Numbered from the stretch's first letter, positions 25,022-35,497 are shown. The stretch: 64,000 bases of DNA from Microbacterium sp. TNHR37B (GCF_001620065.1 NZ_LQGV01000003.1:744001-808000); one strand, 5' to 3'. Program-made: numbers and translations. Notes: generated by a model not told the origin, from the sequence alone.

Positions 25022-26227
25022 TCACCGTCCGTCGACATCCGTGTCGTGCCGGGGCTGCGATTTCGGGATCCGCATCCTGACCAGGGTACCGGCGCCCACC
25101 GCCGTCTCCACGACCAATCCGCCCTCCGCGCCGTACAGCTGACGCAGGCGTGTGTCGACGTTGCGCACGCCGACGTGTGCGCCGTCGACCACGCTCGTGA
25201 GGAGAGACCGCAGTCGCTCGGGATCCATCCCCACTCCGTCGTCCTCGACGGTGATCTCGGTGTGCGTGACGTCGTCGCGCGAGGCGATCCGGATGGTCCC
25301 GCCGCGCTCACCGGGCTCGAGCCCGTGACGCACCGCGTTCTCGACGATCGGCTGCACGGACAGGAACGGGATGACGGTCGCGAGCGTCTCGGGGGCGATG
25401 CGGAGCGTCACCTGCAGCCGCTCTCCGAACCGTGCCCGCTCCAGCTCCAGGTAGGAGTGGATGCTCCGGAGCTCCTCCGCGAGCGTCGTGAACTCCCCCT
25501 GCCTGCGGAACGAGTAGCGGGTGAAGTCCGCGAACTCCAGCACGAGTTCCCGCGCGCGCGGCGGATCGGTGTGCACGAAAGAGGCGATCGCGGTGAGCGC
25601 GTTGTAGATGAAGTGCGGGGAGATCTGCGCGCGGAGGGCCCGCAGCTCCGCCTCGGCGAGCGCTGCCCGCGAGGCGTCGAGCTCCCCCAGTTCCAGTTGC
25701 GCGGCGCACCAGTCCGCCACCTCGACGGCGGCGCGGACGAGCGCGGCGCGCACCGGCGAGGCGAAGGCGACGACGACGCCGACGACCTCCCCGGCGACCA
25801 CGATGGGTGCCCCCACCGCTTCCCGGCCGGACTCGCCATCGCCCCCGTCGGTGCGGGCGGATACCTGGCGGCGGCCGGTGTCCCTCACTCGCTCCGCCAC
25901 GCGCTCGGCGGCGGCGGTGAGCGAGGCCACATCACCCGAGCCGTCGATCGCGACGACACCCTCGGTTCCGACCAGCGCGACCGCCGTGCTGCCCAGGAGC
26001 GCACGCAGATGGTGCGCGGCGCGGGCCGCCTCCGGTGCGTCCAGTCCGCCCCGGAGGTGGGGCGCGGCGAGGCTCGCGCGGTGGAGCGCCCGGTGGGTCG
26101 CCTGTTCGGCGTCGCTGCCGAGGTCTCGCGTCCCCCGCGCCAGCCGCCGGGCGAGCAGGAGTAGCACGGTGAGCGCGACTCCGCCCGCGACACCGAGCAG
26201 TGCCGCCAGGACGACCGCATCCGTCAT
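25022..26227 (-). CDS. LytS/YehU-type sensor histidine kinase
   Basis: The product has 401 residues. One N-terminal membrane segment (about 5-26) is followed by a GAF-like region (about 70-180) with GAPIVVAGEVVGVVVAF. The His-kinase domain has the phospho-acceptor His in LRAQISPHFIYNAL, and the ATPase has N-box IVENAVRHGLEP and G-box EDDGVGMD. Classical LytS has 5-6 membrane segments; only one is seen here, so the signal may be cytoplasmic. ATG 26227 follows ybdD by 4 bp. Confidence 0.9.
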   Translation of the reverse strand: MTDAVVLAALLGVAGGVALTVLLLLARRLARGTRDLGSDAEQATHRALHRASLAAPHLRGGLDAPEAARAAHHLRALLGSTAVALVGTEGVVAIDGSGDVASLTAAAERVAERVRDTGRRQVSARTDGGDGESGREAVGAPIVVAGEVVGVVVAFASPVRAALVRAAVEVADWCAAQLELGELDASRAALAEAELRALRAQISPHFIYNALTAIASFVHTDPPRARELVLEFADFTRYSFRRQGEFTTLAEELRSIHSYLELERARFGERLQVTLRIAPETLATVIPFLSVQPIVENAVRHGLEPGERGGTIRIASRDDVTHTEITVEDDGVGMDPERLRSLLTSVVDGAHVGVRNVDTRLRQLYGAEGGLVVETAVGAGTLVRMRIPKSQPRHDTDVDGR

Positions 26228-26231
26228 TCCC

Positions 26232-26672
26232 TCACCCTACGGACTCCCCCCGCCCGCCCGCGCCGGTGCGCGCTCCCCGTTCCCCGTTCCCGAGAGCACA
26301 TGCTGTCACCGAGCGCATATGTCCCGGGTGAACACAAGGTATGCCCTCGGTGAGAGCATGTGCTCTCGGCCCTGGAACCCGAGCCGCGCCGGAGCCCGGA
26401 GTCAGCAGCAGCGGGCGCCAGAACTCCCGTTCGGTGGGTACGGGAGCGTCCGGGTGGTGCCGTCGCTGATGGGCGACGTACGTGGCGTACGCGCTGTCGC
26501 CCATCAGGCTCGACATGTACCAGCGGATCGCGCGGCCCGCCCGCGCCAGGGCCGCCGCCGCCCGCCTGCAGAACTCCGCCAGACTGGTGGTCCGCCCGGG
26601 CGCCCGCGCGCTCGTGACGGGCTCCCCGGCACGAGCGACGGCCGGAGTGGCGGAGTTCTGCAGCAGGCTCAT
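26232..26672 (-). CDS. ybdD: YbdD/YjiX family protein with long C-terminal extension
   Basis: The product has 146 residues. The conserved core (about 33-81), containing IRWYMSSLMGDSAYATYVAH and HHPDAPVPTEREFWR, is the whole of the usual 65-80-aa YbdD family, which is co-expressed with CstA. The frame then continues for about 65 residues through a large inverted repeat (26290-26369) to a stop at 26232. This tail is low complexity and looks acquired when the repeat inserted or when the native stop was lost. ATG 26672 is 3 nt after the cstA stop. Confidence 0.8.
   Translation of the reverse strand: MSLLQNSATPAVARAGEPVTSARAPGRTTSLAEFCRRAAAALARAGRAIRWYMSSLMGDSAYATYVAHQRRHHPDAPVPTEREFWRPLLLTPGSGAARVPGPRAHALTEGIPCVHPGHMRSVTACALGNGERGARTGAGGRGESVG
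26290..26369. repeat. 80-bp cruciform: 30-bp inverted repeat inside the ybdD tail
   Basis: Left arm 26290-26319 and right arm 26340-26369 are complementary at 28 of 30 positions, with a 20-nt loop. The outer part of each arm (GAGAGCAYRTGCTSTC) is itself nearly palindromic. There is no T-run on either side, and the element lies inside an open reading frame in the middle of an apparent operon. It may be a mobile palindromic element, a processing site or a partial attenuator. Its sequence differs from the 81-bp family at 9828 and 59699. Confidence 0.75.
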
Positions 26673-26675
26673 CGG

Positions 26676-28958
<2,283 letters not shown>

Positions 28959-29238
28959 GGGGTCTCCTCGGGGGCGCGTCGTTGCGACACCTCAGGCTAG
29001 GAACCCTCTCGGGGGAGGACCACGCGCGGGGCGCCGGGCTGCGACGAGCGGCACCGGCCCCGCGACGAGCGGTGCCGCCGACGGCCGTTCCTGCGGCGAC
29101 CGCGCCCCAAAAGCAGGCCCCGCCGTCGGTTCCCCCGCAGACCACGCCGACTCGAGCCGATTCAGCCTGCTTTCGGCGCGCGATGGCGGAACACCGGTCG
29201 GGCGGCTTACGTTGGAAGCAGCGACGAGAGGGGCATCG

Positions 29239-29577
29239 ATGAGCGACGACGCCGAGGTCACGGTCGACCGCAACGACGAGAAGAACCGCTACGAGATCCA
29301 TGTCGGCGACACGCTCGCCGGCTTCACCGAGTTCCGCCCCGACGCACACGGCCGCCTCGTGCTGCCGCACACCGAGATCGACCCGGCCTTCGGTGGTCGA
29401 GGACTCGGCTCCGCGCTGGTCGGCCGCGCCCTGGACGACATCGCGACGCGGGGGGAGTCGGTCGTGCCGGTGTGCCCGTTCGTCGTGAAGTACCTGAAGT
29501 CGCACGACGTCCCCGGGCTCGACGTGCAGTGGCGGCCCACCGCCGACGACGCCGGCAGCGCGAGCGTGGACATCTGA
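29239..29577 (+). CDS. Small GNAT-like N-acetyltransferase (YjdJ type)
   Basis: The product has 112 residues. The sequence YEIHVGDTLAGFTEFRPDAHGRLVLPHTEIDPAFGGRGLGSALV (read in segments) fits the single-domain GNAT family of about 95-110 aa, with the acetyl-CoA pyrophosphate loop GGRGLGSALV and conserved VCPFVVKYLKSH near the end. Substrate unknown. A truncated relative lies at 20990-21106. The pirin gene begins 2 nt after its stop, so the two are probably co-transcribed. Confidence 0.8.
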   Translation: MSDDAEVTVDRNDEKNRYEIHVGDTLAGFTEFRPDAHGRLVLPHTEIDPAFGGRGLGSALVGRALDDIATRGESVVPVCPFVVKYLKSHDVPGLDVQWRPTADDAGSASVDI

Positions 29578-29578
29578 G

Positions 29579-30547
29579 GTGACCCGGCTCGACTCCCCCT
29601 CCGAACCCGAGACAGAGGGGGCTCTCGCGTGCGACGGCCCCCGGGCCCTGCTGCTGGAGGCCCGGGAGGTGCCGCTCGGGGGCGTCCGCGGCATGTCGGT
29701 GCATCGGAGCCTGCCGCAGCGGGCGCTGCCGATGGTCGGTGCCTGGTGCTTCCTCGACCGGTTCGGCCCGCAGACCACCACGATGCGCGTGGAACCCCAT
29801 CCGCACATCGGGCTGCAGACGGTCACGTGGCCGTTCGTCGGCGAGGTGCGTCATCGCGACGCGATCGGCAGCGACGTCGTCGTCCGCCGCGGCGTGCTCA
29901 ACCTCATGACCAGCGGAGCGGGGATCGCGCACTCCGAATACTCGGTCGGCGAGGGACCCGTGCCCCTCGACGCTCTGCAGCTGTGGGTGGCGCTGCCCGA
30001 GTCGCGGCGCCACGGCGAGCGCGACTTCGAACGCATCGAGGATCTGCCGGTGGTGGATCTCGGAGAGGGCTCATCGGCGTGTGTCGTGGTCGGCGAGTTC
30101 GCCGGCACGTCATCGCCCGCGCGGATGTACACGCCGATCGTCGGCGCCGAGGTCTTCCTCCCCGCCGGCACCCGGACCGTCCTGCCGCTGACACCGGCGT
30201 GGGAGTACGCGGTGGTCGGCGTGTCGGGAGCGCCCGTCGTGCAGACGCCCGACCCTCTGGCGGTGTCGGATCTGGGGCTCCTCTATCTCGGCCGCGACCG
30301 GGACTCCGTGGAGATCGTCGCCGACGAGGACGCCACCGTGTTCCTCCTCGGCGGTGAGCCGTTCGAGTCGGACATCGTCATGTGGTGGAACTTCGTCGGG
30401 CGCAGTCACGACGAGATCGTGGAGGCGCGCGAGGCGTGGGAGGCGGGCACGGAGAGGTTCGGACACGTCGTCGGGCACGGCGACGAGCGCATCCCCGCGC
30501 CGCCGCTTCCCGGCGTCCGTCTGACCCAGCGGCGACGGCGCCTCTGA
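29579..30547 (+). CDS. Pirin family protein
   Basis: The product has 322 residues from GTG 29579. The cupin metal site region HPHIGLQTVTW, followed by SGAGIAHSEYS, is diagnostic of pirins; the C-terminal cupin (about 170-290) ends with MWWNFVGRSHDEI. Pirins bind iron or another metal; some have quercetin 2,3-dioxygenase activity, others act as redox sensors. Cytoplasmic. It starts 2 nt after the GNAT-like gene and precedes the ECF gene set. Confidence 0.92.
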   Translation: MTRLDSPSEPETEGALACDGPRALLLEAREVPLGGVRGMSVHRSLPQRALPMVGAWCFLDRFGPQTTTMRVEPHPHIGLQTVTWPFVGEVRHRDAIGSDVVVRRGVLNLMTSGAGIAHSEYSVGEGPVPLDALQLWVALPESRRHGERDFERIEDLPVVDLGEGSSACVVVGEFAGTSSPARMYTPIVGAEVFLPAGTRTVLPLTPAWEYAVVGVSGAPVVQTPDPLAVSDLGLLYLGRDRDSVEIVADEDATVFLLGGEPFESDIVMWWNFVGRSHDEIVEAREAWEAGTERFGHVVGHGDERIPAPPLPGVRLTQRRRRL

Positions 30548-30621
30548 ACGCGACCGGGATCAGCCGTTTTGCCCGGTGATCGCCGCGCGACCGGCCCTGT
30601 GCCCGCGAGTACGCTGGAGAG

Positions 30622-31185
30622 GTGGCCCGAATCCCCGCCCTCTCGACGCGCGTCCTGCTGATCTGCGCCGCGATCGGTGTCGCGACGGGTGTGCTGCAGG
30701 TGGCCGCGGGAGCGGTCAGCGCGCCGGTGTCGGCCTTCGTTCCAGTGCTGTACGGCCTCGTGCTCGGCGTGCACGTCGTTCCGGGAGTGGTCGCCCAGGC
30801 ACTCCTGCGTCTGCCGTGGGTGGCGCTGATCACGCATCTGCTGGCCGCCCTGGTCGCCAGTGCGTTCGCGCCGCCGTGGATCGGACGGTACCTCGGCACG
30901 GCTCTGCTCATCGGCGGGCTGCAGGAAGGCATCGCCGCGCTCACCCGCTACCGGCAGTGGCAGGCCTGGCGCTTCTTCGTCTCGGCCGTGATCGTCGGCG
31001 CCGTGATCGCGGTCGCGATCTGGTTCGCCGCCGACGTGGCCAAGTTCGCCGTGTGGGGGCAGATCCTCTACGTCGCCCTCTTCATCGTCGGTCCGGTGCT
31101 GTGGACGGCGGTCGGCCTCGCCGTGGGGTCGGGGTTGCGTCGCGCCGGGGTCGCGCGGACGGCCGCCGCGCCCGCGCGTCGCTGA
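30622..31185 (+). CDS. ECF transporter S component (first)
   Basis: The product has 187 residues, GTG start, 5-6 hydrophobic segments. It resembles the S component encoded at 34883: both begin with a Leu-rich segment followed by CAAIGVAxG and end in a Leu-Arg-Arg-Ala-Gly-Val-Ala-Arg stretch. S components determine substrate specificity of energy-coupling factor importers. Its position just upstream of a fused ATPase and EcfT marks it as part of that complex. The YkoE-like (thiamine-related) group is one possible relation; the siderophore-interacting protein downstream points instead to iron. Confidence 0.8.
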   Translation: MARIPALSTRVLLICAAIGVATGVLQVAAGAVSAPVSAFVPVLYGLVLGVHVVPGVVAQALLRLPWVALITHLLAALVASAFAPPWIGRYLGTALLIGGLQEGIAALTRYRQWQAWRFFVSAVIVGAVIAVAIWFAADVAKFAVWGQILYVALFIVGPVLWTAVGLAVGSGLRRAGVARTAAAPARR

Positions 31186-31216
31186 CGCATCCCGGATGTG
31201 CCCGTCGAGGTCGACG

Positions 31217-31248
31217 GTGACACCGGAGGTTAGGGCAGGCTAAGTTAG
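31217..31248 (+). promoter_or_regulatory. Leaderless promoter overlapped by IdeR/DtxR-like box
   Basis: Candidate -35 GTGACA (31217-31222), 18-bp spacer, -10 TAAGTT (31241-31246), with the start codon ATG 31252 at the expected +1, so the mRNA would be leaderless. The 19-mer at 31230-31248 (TTAGGGCAGGCTAAGTTAG) matches the IdeR/DtxR consensus TTAGGTTAGGCTAACCTAA at 13 of 19 positions, including the full AGGCTAA core. Bound IdeR-Fe2+ would cover the -10 element, giving repression under iron sufficiency. Confidence 0.65.
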
Positions 31249-31251
31249 GAG

Positions 31252-33165
31252 ATGCTGACTGACCTCTCCAGCCCTCCCGTCGTTTGGACTCCACCCGTGA
31301 CCACTGCCGTCCCCGCGGCCGGCGCCGACCCGGCTTCCGAGGCCGACCCGGCGGTGTCGACGACGCGGGACGAGGCGCGTGCGGCGTCGGCGGAGATCCT
31401 CCGCGTGACCGGGGTGGGGATCTCCCACGACGGCGAGACGCGCGCGAGGCCGGCCGCCGCCACCTTCAGTCTCCGGCGCGGCGAGGTCGCCCTGCTCCTC
31501 GGACCGAGCGGATCGGGCAAGTCGACGCTCGCCCTCGCCCTCAACGGGCTCGTGCCGCAGTCGGTGCCCGCGACGGTCGACGGTGCCATCGAGGTGGACG
31601 GGTGGGACGCGCGCTCCACGCCGGTGACCACCCTCAGCCGTCACGTCGGAATGGTGTTCCAGGACCCCGACGCGCAGCTGGTCACCGGAACGGTGCTCGA
31701 CGACGTCGCCTTCGGACCCGAGAACCTGCGGCTTCCCGTCGACGAGGTGCTCTCTCGCACCCGCGACGCGCTGGAGCGCGTGGGATTGTGGGAGCGCCGC
31801 GCCGACAACCCTGACCGGCTCTCGGGCGGAGGACGGCAACGCCTCGCCATCGCGTGCGCCCTCGCCATGGGCTCACCGCTCCTCGTGCTCGACGAGCCGA
31901 CCGCCAACCTGGATCCCGCCGGCATCGAAGAGGTCTATGCCACCCTCGCCGAGGTCGTGGCCGCCGGGGACCGGGCCATCGTGCTGATCGAGCACAACCT
32001 CGACGCCGCCGTCGCCCTCACCGACCGCGTCGTCGCCCTCGATGCCGACGGGCGGACGGTCGCGGACGGAACCGTCGACGAGGTGCTGCGCGAGCGCGCC
32101 GCACAGTTGCACGCGCTCGGGGTCTGGCTTCCCGTCTCCACCCTCGCCGCGCTGCGCCTGCGGGAGGCGGGATGGGCGATCGATCGCCTGCCACTCACGC
32201 CCGACGAGCTCCGCGCGGCCGTGGAGTCGGCCACGCCGCCCGCGAGCGGTTCTCCCGCCGGACCGCCGGCCCCGGCTGCGCCCACGCCCGGTCCTGTCGC
32301 GCCTGGTGCTGTCGTGCCCGGTGCTGTCGTGCCCGGTGCGCCGCTGCTCACGGTGCGAGGGCTCTCGGTGCGCCGCGGACGCACCGACGTGCTCCACGAC
32401 ATCCACCTCGACGTCCACGCGGGCGAGTTCGTCGCGATCGTCGGCAGGAACGGGGCGGGAAAGACGACGCTGCTCCAGGCCGTCGCGGGAGTGATCCCCG
32501 TCCCCCAGCGCCGCGTCTCGATCGACGGCATCGATCCGGCACGCACCGACCTGCGGACGCTCTCCCGGCGGATCGGCTTCGTCTTCCAGAACCCCGAGCA
32601 TCAGTTCATCGCGCATACGGTGTTCGACGAGCTCGCCCACGGGCTCCGGCGCCAGAAGCTCCCCGAGCCGGAGGTGCGGCGGCGCGTCGAAGAGATCCTG
32701 GAGCGTTTCGGGCTCGCCGACAAGGCGGACCAGCACCCCTTCCTCCTGTCGGGCGGGCAGAAGCGCCGCCTCTCCGTCGGCACGGCGCTCGTCGCCGGTG
32801 CTCCCGTGCTGGCCCTCGACGAGCCGACGTTCGGCCAGGACCGGGCACGCGCCGATGAGCTGCTCGCGCTGCTCCAGGAGCTGAACACCGGGGGAACGAC
32901 GATCCTCGTCGTCACCCACGACATGCAGCTGGTGACGGAGTACGCCGCGCGGACGATCGTCGTCGACGCGGGCCGCATCGCCGCCGACGGCCCCACGGCC
33001 GACGTCTTCGCCGACGAGACGCTCATCCGAGGGTCGGGGCTCCGCCTCCCGCCGCTGCGTCGCGCGTTCCAGGGTTCCCGCCACGCCGCGCTCGCGCACG
33101 TGACCCGCCTCGCCGATCTGCCCGTCGGCGCAGGATCCGCGGGCTCCTCAGGGGAGGCGCGATGA
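31252..33165 (+). CDS. ECF transporter ATPase, two fused ATP-binding domains (EcfA-EcfA')
   Basis: The product has 637 residues. Domain 1 (about 40-300): LLGPSGSGKSTL, signature LSGGGRQRLAI, Walker B LLVLDEPTANLDP. A Pro/Ala linker (about 325-365) is encoded partly by a 15-bp tandem repeat. Domain 2 (about 365-600): VGRNGAGKTTLL, signature LSGGQKRRLSV, LALDEPTFGQD. Fused EcfA pairs (YkoD-like) power ECF importers. The signature of domain 1 has Gly in place of the usual Gln. The start is at the predicted transcription start; GTG 31297 is an alternative. The stop overlaps ecfT (ATGA). Confidence 0.92.
   Translation: MLTDLSSPPVVWTPPVTTAVPAAGADPASEADPAVSTTRDEARAASAEILRVTGVGISHDGETRARPAAATFSLRRGEVALLLGPSGSGKSTLALALNGLVPQSVPATVDGAIEVDGWDARSTPVTTLSRHVGMVFQDPDAQLVTGTVLDDVAFGPENLRLPVDEVLSRTRDALERVGLWERRADNPDRLSGGGRQRLAIACALAMGSPLLVLDEPTANLDPAGIEEVYATLAEVVAAGDRAIVLIEHNLDAAVALTDRVVALDADGRTVADGTVDEVLRERAAQLHALGVWLPVSTLAALRLREAGWAIDRLPLTPDELRAAVESATPPASGSPAGPPAPAAPTPGPVAPGAVVPGAVVPGAPLLTVRGLSVRRGRTDVLHDIHLDVHAGEFVAIVGRNGAGKTTLLQAVAGVIPVPQRRVSIDGIDPARTDLRTLSRRIGFVFQNPEHQFIAHTVFDELAHGLRRQKLPEPEVRRRVEEILERFGLADKADQHPFLLSGGQKRRLSVGTALVAGAPVLALDEPTFGQDRARADELLALLQELNTGGTTILVVTHDMQLVTEYAARTIVVDAGRIAADGPTADVFADETLIRGSGLRLPPLRRAFQGSRHAALAHVTRLADLPVGAGSAGSSGEAR
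32296..32340 (+). repeat. 15-bp tandem repeat (3 units) in EcfA linker
   Basis: Units at 32296-32310, 32311-32325 and 32326-32340 follow the pattern GTCGYGCCYGGTGCT and encode the PGAVV-type linker between the two ATPase domains. In-frame, so copy number can vary linker length without breaking the protein. Confidence 0.7.
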
Positions 33166-33974
33166 CGGCGACCGCCATCGACCCCTACGCGCGCGTGCAC
33201 GCCCCGGGGCGCTTCCTCCACGGCCTCAATCCGCTCGGGAAGCTCCTGGCGCCCCTCCCCGCCATGATCGTGCTGGTCTTCGTCCGCGACCTCGTCACCC
33301 CGCTCGCCTTCCTCGCGCTGGCCTACCTCCTGATCCTCGTCGGCGCGCGGATGACCGTGCGGCTCGCTCTGGTGCTGACGGTCGCCGTCCCGCTCGGCAT
33401 CGCCGTGCTGGGGCTCGGGATGGCGGTGTGGGCAGACCCGGCCCGCGTCGACCGTTCCGTCGCGGTGCTGAGCGTCGGCCCCTGGACCCTGTACGGCGGG
33501 GCTCTGATGATCGGGCTCGCGACCGCCCTGCGGCTGGCCGCCATCGTTGCTCTGGCCCTCGCCGCCGGTGTTACCACGAGCGGCCCCGACCTCGTCCGGG
33601 CGACGGTGCAGCAGCTGCGCGTCCCCTACCGGATCGGATACACCGCGCTGGCCGCGTTCCGCTTCGTCCCGCGGTTCGGTCACGAGCTCGACGTGATCCG
33701 GCAGGCCCACCGCGTGCGCGGATCCCACGGCGGGCGTGGCCCGTTCGCTGCGCTGGCGCGGTGGTGGGGATACCTCGTTCCGCTCCTGGCCGGTGCGATC
33801 CGCCACGCCGAGCGGGTCGCCCTCGCGATGGATGCCCGCGCCTTCGGCGCCTACCCCGACCGCACCGAGCGGCACCTCGTGCCGTTCCGCCGCCGTGACG
33901 TCGTCTACGTGGCGGCGATGTGGGTGGTGTCGGCGGCGATCCTCCTCGCCTTCTTCCCGTGGGTGCTTGCCTGA
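33162..33974 (+). CDS. ECF transporter transmembrane component EcfT
   Basis: The product has 270 residues: N-terminal HGLNPLGKLLA, five to six membrane segments, then the cytoplasmic coupling helices with AHRVRGSHGGRG and ALAMDARAFGAY, which correspond to the two Ala-Arg-Gly type motifs that contact the ATPases. EcfT couples ATP hydrolysis to toppling of the S component. Translation is coupled to the ATPase gene by a 4-bp overlap. The SIP gene follows after 39 bp. Confidence 0.9.
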   Translation: MTATAIDPYARVHAPGRFLHGLNPLGKLLAPLPAMIVLVFVRDLVTPLAFLALAYLLILVGARMTVRLALVLTVAVPLGIAVLGLGMAVWADPARVDRSVAVLSVGPWTLYGGALMIGLATALRLAAIVALALAAGVTTSGPDLVRATVQQLRVPYRIGYTALAAFRFVPRFGHELDVIRQAHRVRGSHGGRGPFAALARWWGYLVPLLAGAIRHAERVALAMDARAFGAYPDRTERHLVPFRRRDVVYVAAMWVVSAAILLAFFPWVLA

Positions 33975-34013
33975 CGGCTCACCGCACACCGCCGCATCGA
34001 CGAAAGGACCCCG

Positions 34014-34886
34014 ATGGCCCGCTACAGCAGCCTGGTCAAGCCGGCCTCCCCCGAGCTTCTCCACCTGAAGGTGGTGCGCACCGAGCGCCTGAGCGCGCAC
34101 TGGATGCGGATCACGTTCGGCGAGGGCGACATCGCGCGATTCCGTCCGATGGGCTTCGATCAGTGGTTCCGGCTGTTCCTTCCGCTCGGCGGCGACGAAG
34201 GGCTGGAGCGGATCCCTGCGAAGGCGAACAAGATCTTCGGCTACCTCAAGTACCTGCGGATCCCGGAGGGCGTGCGCCCGGTGATGCGGAACTACACGGT
34301 GCGCGCCTACCGTGCCGCGGGGCCGAGCGGCGGAGCGGAGATCGACGTCGACTTCGTGCTGCACGGCTCGGGTCCGACGGCGGGACCCGCCTCCCGCTGG
34401 GCGCAGGCAGCCACCCCCGGAGAGTCGGTCGTGATCATCGACGAGGGCCTGGGCTTCAACCCCGATCGCGGCGTCGACCGCGTCGTGCTGGTCGCCGACG
34501 AGACGGGCGCTCCCGCCGTCGCGGGCGTGTGCGCGTCTCTCCCGTCCACGGCGACCGGCGTCGCCATCATCGAAGCACCCTCGGCCGATGACGTGCTGCC
34601 GTTCCCGGCGCCGAGCGGGATCGAGGTGCGCTGGATCGTCCGGGAGCCGGAAGCCAAGCCCGGGTCGGCGGCCCTCGCGGCGCTGCGGGCGCTGTCGTTG
34701 CCCGACGCCCCGTTCCACGCCTTCATCGTCGGCGAGCAGTCCCTGCCGACGGCCGCCCGGCGTTACCTCGTCGGCGAGCGCGGCGTCGACAAGAGCGCCG
34801 TCAGCTTCGTCGGCTACTGGCGCGTGGGAGCCTCCTCCCCCACCCCGAAATCCCACACCCCCGTCACCGAGGAGAGCCACGGATGA
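34014..34886 (+). CDS. Siderophore-interacting protein (FAD-dependent ferric-siderophore reductase)
   Basis: The product has 290 residues. FAD-binding phrase RNYTVRAYR at about residue 93, the D-x-D-F-V-L-H-G segment (DVDFVLHGSGPTAG), NAD(P)H-domain strand VVLVADETGAPAV and C-terminal VSFVGYWRVG are all hallmarks of the SIP (ViuB/FpuC-type) family, which reduces ferric siderophores in the cytoplasm to release iron. GAAAGGA precedes ATG 34014. Its place inside an ECF gene set is unusual and is the main reason to suspect an iron substrate. Confidence 0.93.
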   Translation: MARYSSLVKPASPELLHLKVVRTERLSAHWMRITFGEGDIARFRPMGFDQWFRLFLPLGGDEGLERIPAKANKIFGYLKYLRIPEGVRPVMRNYTVRAYRAAGPSGGAEIDVDFVLHGSGPTAGPASRWAQAATPGESVVIIDEGLGFNPDRGVDRVVLVADETGAPAVAGVCASLPSTATGVAIIEAPSADDVLPFPAPSGIEVRWIVREPEAKPGSAALAALRALSLPDAPFHAFIVGEQSLPTAARRYLVGERGVDKSAVSFVGYWRVGASSPTPKSHTPVTEESHG

Positions 34887-35434
34887 GTCGCGTCTCGACG
34901 GCCTACCTGCTCACCTGCGCCGCGATCGGCGTCGCCGGAGGTGCGCTGCTGGCCGGGGCCTGGGTGGTGTCGGTCGTGCTGTTCGCCACCGCGCCGTTCG
35001 CCTCCATCGCGATCGCGGGCGTCTGGGTGCTGCCCGCCGTGATCGCCCTGCGGCTCCTGCAGCGGCCGTTCGCGGGGCTTCTCGTGGGGCTCATCTCGGG
35101 CCTCGTGCTGTCGCCGTTCTACACCTTCGGGGCGATCGCGACGACGCTGTTCTGGTCGTTCTTCCCCGAGCTTCCCTTCCTCGTCACGCTCTACCGTCGG
35201 TGGGCCACCTGGATGCACTACGCCGGGGCGGTTGCGATCGGCATCGCGTATCCGCTGTTCGCGGCGCAGTCGTTCGACCTGTGGACCATGGCGCCCGGGC
35301 TCCTCATCGCCTTCTTCGTCCTGTGCACGGCCAGCTGCGTGGCAGGCACGTGGGTCGGCATCCTCGTCGCCGACCGCCTCCGCCGCGCCGGGGTCGCTCG
35401 CCTCGCCCGCCGGCGCCCCGCCCCCGTCCCCTGA
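34883..35434 (+). CDS. ECF transporter S component (second)
   Basis: The product has 183 residues with 5-6 membrane segments, CAAIGVAGGALLAG near the N-terminus and an Arg-rich C-terminus, resembling the S component at 30622. ATG 34883 overlaps the SIP stop (ATGA), so it belongs to the same transcript. Two S components around one ATPase/EcfT module may give two substrates or a heterodimeric receptor. A 63-bp palindrome starts right after the stop. Confidence 0.8.
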   Translation: MSRVSTAYLLTCAAIGVAGGALLAGAWVVSVVLFATAPFASIAIAGVWVLPAVIALRLLQRPFAGLLVGLISGLVLSPFYTFGAIATTLFWSFFPELPFLVTLYRRWATWMHYAGAVAIGIAYPLFAAQSFDLWTMAPGLLIAFFVLCTASCVAGTWVGILVADRLRRAGVARLARRRPAPVP

Positions 35435-35497
35435 CGCCGAGTGTCCACGACGCGCCGTGTCGCCCGGGCGCGGCGCGTGCTTCGTGGACACTCGGCG
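35435..35497. repeat. 63-bp palindrome at operon end (terminator or dispersed repeat)
   Basis: CGCCGAGTGTCCACGA (35435-35450) and TCGTGGACACTCGGCG (35482-35497) are a perfect 16-bp inverted repeat; the 31-nt interior contains further GC-rich symmetry around CGCCCGGGCG. It starts 1 nt after the stop of the last ECF gene. It can serve as a terminator, but its nested design resembles the 81-bp palindromes elsewhere in the window, with different arms. Confidence 0.7.

Noticed and set aside
30548..30621. Possible TPP riboswitch before the first S component (YkoE-like idea)
   Set aside because: No CTGAGA or thi-box core is present, and the gap is only 74 bp.
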